Below are positions 6,582 to 8,233 of a stretch of 8,233 bases of DNA, in pieces (the first letter of the stretch is position 1; every line of letters starts with the position of its first letter). The translations under genes were made by a program, and so were the position numbers. The stretch covers positions 1 to 8,233 of the forward strand of contig JAFUJY010000136.1 in assembly GCA_017467985.1 (NCBI GenBank), given 5' to 3'. Under the pieces are notes generated by a model. The model did not search any database and was not told where the DNA came from. It saw nothing but the letters and a program-made list of their open reading frames with translations. The DNA is from Bacillota bacterium (GTDB lineage: Bacteria > Bacillota > Clostridia > Lachnospirales > Bianqueaceae).

Positions 6582-7748
6582 TTACCCAATTCTTCCCGGG
6601 CCATCACCAATGGACACGGCGTAAAAGTCAGCTGCATAGCCGATCTTTTCCAGATATGCTTTACCCACATTTTCCACAAAAGCATCCACGGCCTCTTCCT
6701 TTACCAGGCTGACGGTGCATCCACCGAAGCCGGCGCCGGTCATACGAGAACCGATTACGCCCTCTTGCTGCCAAGCGTTCTCCACCAGAGTATCCAGCTC
6801 GATGCCGGTTACTTCGTAATCATCCCGCAGAGAAACGTGGGAGGCATTCATCAGCTGTCCAAACAGGGACAGATCTCCCGCCTGCAGTGCGCTTACTGCC
6901 TGAATGGTCCGCTGGTTTTCAGCCACCGCGTGCTTTGCGCGACGATATTTCACCGGATCTCCGATCACATCGGCAATCTCTTCAAATTCTTCGTTGGTGA
7001 GGGCACCCAAACCGGGGATATCCTTGCGTGTCTGCAGTTTTGCCAGAGCAGCTTCACATTCGCTGCGGCGCTCATTGTACTTAGAATCGGCCAGACCGCG
7101 CTTCTTATTGCTGCAGGCAATAACCACCTTTACACCCTCCAGAGCGATCGGTACATATTGATAGGACAGATCGGCCGTATCCAGGAAAGTGGCGTGATCC
7201 TTCTTCCCCATGGCAATGGCAAACTGGTCCATAATACCACAATTTACACCGTTAAACTTATTTTCAGCCTTCTGGGCCAGCAAAGCCAGCTGTACACCGT
7301 CCATTTCCCAACCACACTGGTCCAGCAGAACTGTCCCTGTCAGGACCTCAATGGAGGCAGAAGAGGACAGACCTGAACCATTGGGAATGTTGCCCCAATA
7401 TACAATGTCCAGACCCTGCTTTACTTCCAAACCGGCCTCACCAAATACCCAAACCATACCCTTGGGGTAATTGCACCAATCATCTTCTGCCTTGTAAACC
7501 ATTTTACCCAGGGGGATTTCACGCACACCCTGCTCCGGGAAATTGGCAGAATACAGGCATAACGCACCCTTATTATTGGGACGAACCGCTGCATAAGTGC
7601 CGATGGTCAATGCACATGGGAAAACATGTCCGCCATTGTAATCGGTGTGCTCACCAATCAGGTTCACACGGCCGGGTGCAAAATAGTAACGCACCTCGCC
7701 CCCTTCACCAAATACATCCTTAAAAATCTGCTGCAATTTTTCTTTCAT
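6582..7748 (-). CDS. galK: Galactokinase
   Basis: Galactokinase uses ATP to convert alpha-D-galactose to galactose 1-phosphate, the entry step of the Leloir pathway in the cytoplasm. The 388-residue length is standard. All GHMP-kinase motifs are present: the galactokinase signature GRVNLIGEHTDYNGG (26-40) with the conserved Arg27, the ATP loop PNGSGLSSSAS (122-132), CGIMDQF (170-176) with catalytic-type Asp174, and the C-terminal MTGAGFGGCTVSLV (336-349). The start at 7748 has AGGCGG 8 bases upstream. It lies 25 bp downstream of the stop of the preceding gene on the same strand, so the two are probably co-transcribed from a promoter outside the window. A terminator-like hairpin follows. No galT or galE is visible here. 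Confidence 0.97.
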   Translation of the reverse strand: MKEKLQQIFKDVFGEGGEVRYYFAPGRVNLIGEHTDYNGGHVFPCALTIGTYAAVRPNNKGALCLYSANFPEQGVREIPLGKMVYKAEDDWCNYPKGMVWVFGEAGLEVKQGLDIVYWGNIPNGSGLSSSASIEVLTGTVLLDQCGWEMDGVQLALLAQKAENKFNGVNCGIMDQFAIAMGKKDHATFLDTADLSYQYVPIALEGVKVVIACSNKKRGLADSKYNERRSECEAALAKLQTRKDIPGLGALTNEEFEEIADVIGDPVKYRRAKHAVAENQRTIQAVSALQAGDLSLFGQLMNASHVSLRDDYEVTGIELDTLVENAWQQEGVIGSRMTGAGFGGCTVSLVKEEAVDAFVENVGKAYLEKIGYAADFYAVSIGDGPGRIG

Positions 7749-7773
7749 TTTAAATACCGCCTTTTCTGTAAAA

Positions 7774-8233
7774 TTATCCTAACAGATCTGTATAATCTTC
7801 ATAACCGGTGAAATCCGGGAATTGAATCACCACATCCTGACCGGGATTGTTGTAAATCAGCTGCACCTGCATATCTGCAGTCACCACCTCACCCATCATA
7901 TCAACATTCATCTGACAAGTCAAGTTCATTTCGGTAATATAACCCTCTTCATTCACAGTATAAGAACCTGTTACATCCCCCATTTCATACTCAAGACCTG
8001 TCGTCATTCCCTCTACAGAGGACACGGACATCATTTTATTCATATACTCACTCATGGCCGCGCTGTCCGCACTAAATTTAAGAACCGTCCCTGCTTCCGT
8101 CTTTTCTGCAGTCAATTCCTTCAGCAGTTCCGCTCCCGTATCAGGCAAACTCACCGTTGATGCCATGGCTTCTTCCACAGGCACTGCCATTTTATACTTT
8201 ACACCCATGGTTTCTGCATACATATAACCATCG
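7774..8233 (-). CDS. Unrecognised protein, N-terminus beyond the window; possibly a secreted lipoprotein with a LolA-like/DUF6612-like fold
   Basis: Only the C-terminal 152 codons are visible; the frame is open to the window edge and ends at TAA 7774-7776. The first visible residues read DGYMYAETMGVKYKM, a beta-strand pattern of the kind seen in clostridial DUF6612-like lipoproteins. Alternating strands follow, such as GLEYEMGDVTGSYTVNEEGY and VTADMQVQLIYNNPG, and the protein ends in FPDFTGYEDYTDLLG. It is acidic, rich in Met, Thr and Val, and poor in Lys and Arg, which would fit an extracytoplasmic protein. A signal peptide or lipobox would be in the missing part, so location is only inferred. 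Downstream, galK begins 25 bp after the stop, suggesting one transcript, but no functional tie to galactose metabolism can be read. The family assignment is tentative. Confidence 0.6.
   Translation of the reverse strand, partial: DGYMYAETMGVKYKMAVPVEEAMASTVSLPDTGAELLKELTAEKTEAGTVLKFSADSAAMSEYMNKMMSVSSVEGMTTGLEYEMGDVTGSYTVNEEGYITEMNLTCQMNVDMMGEVVTADMQVQLIYNNPGQDVVIQFPDFTGYEDYTDLLG

Noticed and set aside
6765..7376. Plus-strand open frame of 203 codons antisense to galK
   Set aside because: galK motifs cover the other strand completely; this frame has no recognisable protein features.
1..8233. CRISPR array, riboswitch, tRNA or rRNA genes, prophage or defence genes
   Set aside because: No spaced repeats, recognisable aptamer cores, tRNA-like sequence or phage/defence motifs were seen, and intergenic gaps are all under 150 bp.

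Overview
The window looks like a chromosomal segment of an anaerobic Firmicute of the class Clostridia, probably gut-associated (Lachnospiraceae or Oscillospiraceae type). This is inferred from a split class I (Fe-S) fumarase beta subunit, a clostridial-type pyridoxamine kinase, strong GGAGG-type ribosome binding sites, TGnTATAAT extended -10 promoters and base composition that looks balanced by eye. There is no insertion sequence, integrase, CRISPR array, tRNA or rRNA. Every base except short intergenic gaps (all under 150 bp) lies in one of seven genes.

Layout, left to right. (1) The 3' part of a fumarase/tartrate dehydratase beta subunit (+). (2) An AraC-family regulator (-), convergent with it and separated by a long perfect inverted repeat. 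(3) A divergent intergenic region with two back-to-back promoters and a TGCAAAAA/TTTTTGCA palindrome, then a divergent GH95-like glycoside hydrolase (+). (4) A bidirectional terminator, then a pyridoxamine kinase (-) with its own promoter. (5) An ankyrin-repeat protein (-). (6) A second long inverted repeat that looks like the galK terminator, then galactokinase (-). (7) The C-terminal part of an unrecognised protein (-) only 25 bp upstream of galK and probably co-transcribed with it.

How the genes may work together. The AraC regulator and the GH95-like enzyme form a classic sensor/enzyme pair: an oligosaccharide or sugar binding the regulator would switch on a cytoplasmic exo-glycosidase, which has no signal peptide. 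Galactokinase feeds galactose into the Leloir pathway. It may use sugar released by such enzymes, but it is on the other strand in a different transcription unit, so this link is only a guess. Pyridoxamine kinase (vitamin B6 salvage) and fumarase are housekeeping functions with no evident link to the sugar genes.

The most interesting signals are: a divergent GH95-like enzyme that keeps the catalytic Asn/Asn/Glu/Asp set but has changed residues around it; TGCAAAAA-type boxes in mirrored order at both ends of araC, possible looping operators; two long hairpins sharing AAAACCGTA/TACGGTT termini at the 3' ends of two minus-strand genes; and a promoter for the pyridoxamine kinase interlocked with the preceding gene's terminator. 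I see no evidence of a wholly new multi-gene system such as defence, secondary metabolism or a mobile element.
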